The notes beneath the pieces were generated by a model. The model saw only the letters and a program-made list of their open reading frames with translations, was not told the DNA's origin and searched no databases. Shown here one piece after another: positions 39,262-40,911 of a stretch of DNA of 40,911 nt. The position numbers and the translations under genes are program-made. Source of the stretch: Deltaproteobacteria bacterium (GTDB lineage Bacteria; Myxococcota_A; UBA9160; SMWR01); the NCBI GenBank assembly GCA_019310965.1, contig JAFDDG010000027.1, positions 1 through 40,911 on the forward strand. The letters run 5' to 3'. The stretch's first letter is position 1. Each line of letters opens with the position of its first letter.

Positions 39262-39726
39262 GTGATTGCGAAGGCCCGATGGCTCTCCCTGCTTGCCGTT
39301 CTGCTGACGGCGGCCCTGTCCTGCGGCGGCACCGACGAATCGGCGTCGGAGGTGTCCTCCGATGCAACTCCCGCGGCCGCGGCGCAGGCCACCGATGCGG
39401 CGAATCCCCAGCTCCCCGGGGCGCTGCCGGCGCATTTCCCGGAAGACATTCCCGTGTACGCAGATGCCGACGTAGCCTGGTCGCGCGCGTCGGAGGACAT
39501 GGGGGTGAGCGTGCGGATGCTCAGCGACGCTTCACTCTCCGACGTTTCGGCGTACTACGCCGACGACTTCGCTGCCAAGGGCTGGGCCACGGACATACGC
39601 AAGGGCCCCGACGGCGGCACCCTGATCATCGCAGACAAGCCGACTCGCAAGGCGGTGGCCAGCGTCAGCGAGAACGAGGAAGGCCGCACTCAGGTCGACA
39701 TCCTGTTCAGCGATCTGCCGCAGTAG
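39262..39726 (+). CDS. Putative lipoprotein
   Basis: A 154-aa predicted lipoprotein starting at GTG 39262, with AAGGA seven bases upstream. The signal is LAVLLTAALSC, followed by a low-complexity Ser/Ala/Thr/Asp linker (residues 20-45). The folded part begins LPAHFPEDIPVYADADVAWSR and runs VSAYYADDFAAKGWATD, LIIADKPTRKAVASVSE and QVDILFSDLPQ. The pattern LPxxFPxDiPxYxxA resembles small exported domains seen beside lipid-metabolism genes, but I do not recognise a named family. Its upstream region is shared with operator site C, so it may be part of the KstR-like regulon. A longer open frame starting near 39193 lacks a signal. Confidence 0.65.
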   Translation: MIAKARWLSLLAVLLTAALSCGGTDESASEVSSDATPAAAAQATDAANPQLPGALPAHFPEDIPVYADADVAWSRASEDMGVSVRMLSDASLSDVSAYYADDFAAKGWATDIRKGPDGGTLIIADKPTRKAVASVSENEEGRTQVDILFSDLPQ

Positions 39727-39727
39727 C

Positions 39728-39991
39728 ATGGGGACGGACCACGATCCGAGGCCTCCGCGGGTGAAGCCCGCACTCGCTACTGCTCACACTCTCACCGGTG
39801 CGCTCGCCGTCGCGGCCCTGGTGTCACTGGCCCCGGTCGCGTCTTCCGGCGAGTTGGCGTGCAGGATCTCGGGGCTCGAGAGGTACGAGATTCGCGCAAC
39901 GCACCCGGGGAGCGGCTGCGTGGTGTCGGCCTACATCCAGGCCTGCTCCGAGGCCGAGCAGATCCACCGCGAGAAGTGCCAGGAGTTCTGA
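39728..39991 (+). CDS. Small exported Cys-containing hypothetical protein
   Basis: An 87-aa ORF starting one base after the preceding stop (TAGCATG). After a charged start it has a hydrophobic segment, LTGALAVAALVSLAPVASSG, likely a signal with cleavage near there. The mature ~47 residues contain four Cys (LACRISGL, GSGCVVSAYIQAC, REKCQEF), suggesting disulfides. It could start at GTG 39761 as well. The stop TGA is directly followed by an in-frame GTG and a continuing open frame (see the next entry). No family recognised. Confidence 0.5.
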   Translation: MGTDHDPRPPRVKPALATAHTLTGALAVAALVSLAPVASSGELACRISGLERYEIRATHPGSGCVVSAYIQACSEAEQIHREKCQEF

Positions 39992-40186
39992 GTGGCCTTC
40001 AAGGCCTTGGACCAGCGCACGCCCTGTGTCGGCGAGTCGAGGCCCTACGCGGTTCTCTTCGACACCAACCGGCACTGCGTGCAGACCAAGCGGCGAGAGT
40101 TCGACGTGTCCTGCACGGTGACGGCAGCGTGCGAGTGCGTCCCGCTTCCCGGAGTGTCGAGCGAGGACACCCAGGCTGCGGAATGA
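39992..40186 (+). CDS. Small Cys-rich ORF in frame with the preceding gene
   Basis: A 64-aa ORF (GTG start) lying in the same frame as 39728-39991 with only a TGA between them. It has five Cys (TPCVGES, NRHCVQT, VSCTVTAACECVP). AGGAG six bases before the GTG could allow separate initiation, but no signal peptide of its own is present, so alone it would be cytoplasmic with reduced Cys. Three readings are possible: an independent small gene, the second half of one ~152-aa secreted Cys protein broken by a mutation or base error, or stop-codon readthrough (including Sec insertion, for which I saw no obvious SECIS). The broken-gene reading seems likeliest. Confidence 0.4.
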   Translation: MAFKALDQRTPCVGESRPYAVLFDTNRHCVQTKRREFDVSCTVTAACECVPLPGVSSEDTQAAE

Positions 40187-40746
40187 CCCCGCCAGCGAAG
40201 CGGCGCAGCCTCTGGATTAGAGCAGGCGCCGCAGTGGCTTGCGACGCCTGCAAGCATGAATGGTGGGGTCGAGGGGGGGCGAACTCCTGCCCCCGTTTTC
40301 GCCCCCTCGGGGCGGCTCGGGCCGACTCATCGCAAGGGTGACTGGCCGGTCGCCGGGCAACCGCGGCGCCTGCTGGCGATCTGCCCGGTGTCCTCGATTT
40401 CTTGCTTGTCCGACGGAGATCTCGTCCATTAGAATAGATGTATCAGAGGTTTGAAATGTCTGTTCTGATTCTCGTGAAGGGCCATTCTAGGACGTTCGAG
40501 GTGATTGGGTGGGCTGCCGGCCAGGTCGGGCTGTGCGCGCTCCTCGATACTCCGGCGCTCGAGCGGGTCGGCGCTCCTGCTTTCAGCCCCGACAAGCTCG
40601 GGAGGCAGGCGGGAGAGCTCCGCGGCACGGATGAAACCGGCACGTCCGCCTCTCCACGCTGCGAACGGCTCCGTGACACCGCGGCTCAGTCGGCGGGGAG
40701 TACGGCACTTCGCGAATAACCATTGAGATAGAGGGAGTCCCGCATC
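40187..40746. other. 560-bp stretch without a convincing gene
   Basis: Short open frames occur but none has a ribosome site and sensible composition together. A G-rich/C-rich inverted repeat lies at 40270-40309 (CGAGGGGG / CCCCCTCG, 24-base spacer), possibly a terminator or REP remnant. From about 40425 to 40500 the base composition is more AT-rich than its surroundings (TTAGAATAGATGTATCAGAG), which may mark a promoter region for the gene starting at 40747. Confidence 0.45.
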
Positions 40747-40911
40747 ATGTTGTTCACCTCACGCAGTTCCCGCATCGCGTTGTTGATCGCAGACACCTCC
40801 ATTGCCAAGCGCATCGCGGTCGGCTTTGCCGTGCTGCTCGTGCTCAGTCTCGCGACCGAGGCACTGGCTGCCCGCAAGGCGCGTGCAACCGGCTTCTATC
40901 GCGTGTCCCGC
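40747..40911 (+). CDS. Start of a membrane or exported protein, 3'-truncated
   Basis: An open frame of 55 codons running off the window. GGGAG lies nine bases before ATG 40747. After an N-terminal basic, amphipathic part (RSSRIALLIADTSIAKR) comes a hydrophobic segment IAVGFAVLLVLSLATEALAA and a basic stretch. It could be an N-terminal transmembrane anchor as in sensor or methyl-accepting proteins, or a signal peptide ending near ALA. Too little is present to name a family. Confidence 0.5.
   Translation, partial: MLFTSRSSRIALLIADTSIAKRIAVGFAVLLVLSLATEALAARKARATGFYRVSR

Noticed and set aside
40438..40719. Possible 93-aa protein before the last gene
   Set aside because: No ribosome site and no recognisable pattern; not strong enough to call.
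1..40911. Possible phage defence, toxin-antitoxin or CRISPR system
   Set aside because: The RecQ and SPFH genes could suggest one, but no nuclease-effector pair, repeat array or integrase is present; their neighbours are housekeeping genes.

Overview
This window looks like a chromosomal segment from an uncultured, GC-rich Gram-negative bacterium with a large lipid-catabolic repertoire. Support for that reading: Sec and lipoprotein signals, a Porin_5-type outer-membrane protein, DUF3604, a wax-ester synthase, several acyl-CoA dehydrogenases (ACADs), a CaiB/BaiF enzyme and BKACE. A deltaproteobacterial, Myxococcota or Binatota-like lineage is my inference; no rRNA or tRNA is present to test it. 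I see no insertion sequence, prophage or CRISPR array.

Layout. 1-5.8 kb: 3' end of a phosphotransferase-fold gene, an SDR with a 17beta-HSD4-like signature, an L,D-transpeptidase, a GST, a class III CoA-transferase and an ACAD. 5.8-13.4 kb: DUF3604 protein, an SSB-like DUF3127 protein, crotonase, lipoprotein cytochrome c, BKACE, then an overlapping SGNH hydrolase / sulfatase-fold pair. 13.4-18.7 kb: small envelope proteins, a crotonase with no catalytic glutamates, a DUF418 membrane protein, and a zinc-ribbon/SPFH pair. 18.8-23 kb: a fused GCS2-AstE/AspA protein and a porin. 23-27.8 kb: recQ followed by glnE split into two overlapping genes, one per catalytic half. 28-32.8 kb: glutamate/aspartate-type symporter overlapping an NrtS-like gene, a REPIN-like inverted repeat, wax-ester synthase, an EEP-fold nuclease/phosphatase and a small secreted protein.

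33-39.3 kb is the most coherent unit. A TetR regulator resembling mycobacterial KstR sits beside a FadE26/FadE27-like (ChsE4/ChsE5) ACAD pair, a ferredoxin, a third ACAD, an Rv2061-like flavin/F420 enzyme and a fourth ACAD. Three control regions here carry a 16-bp site matching the KstR palindrome TnnAACnnGTTnnA. Together they suggest a KstR-type steroid or branched side-chain catabolic regulon outside Actinobacteria. Two of the four ACADs keep the alpha-type catalytic Glu and two lack it, as expected for alpha/beta heteromers.

39.3-40.9 kb: a lipoprotein, two small Cys-containing ORFs separated by one in-frame TGA, a 560-bp stretch without a convincing gene, and a truncated membrane-protein start. 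Family assignments come from motif recognition and memory; no database search was run.
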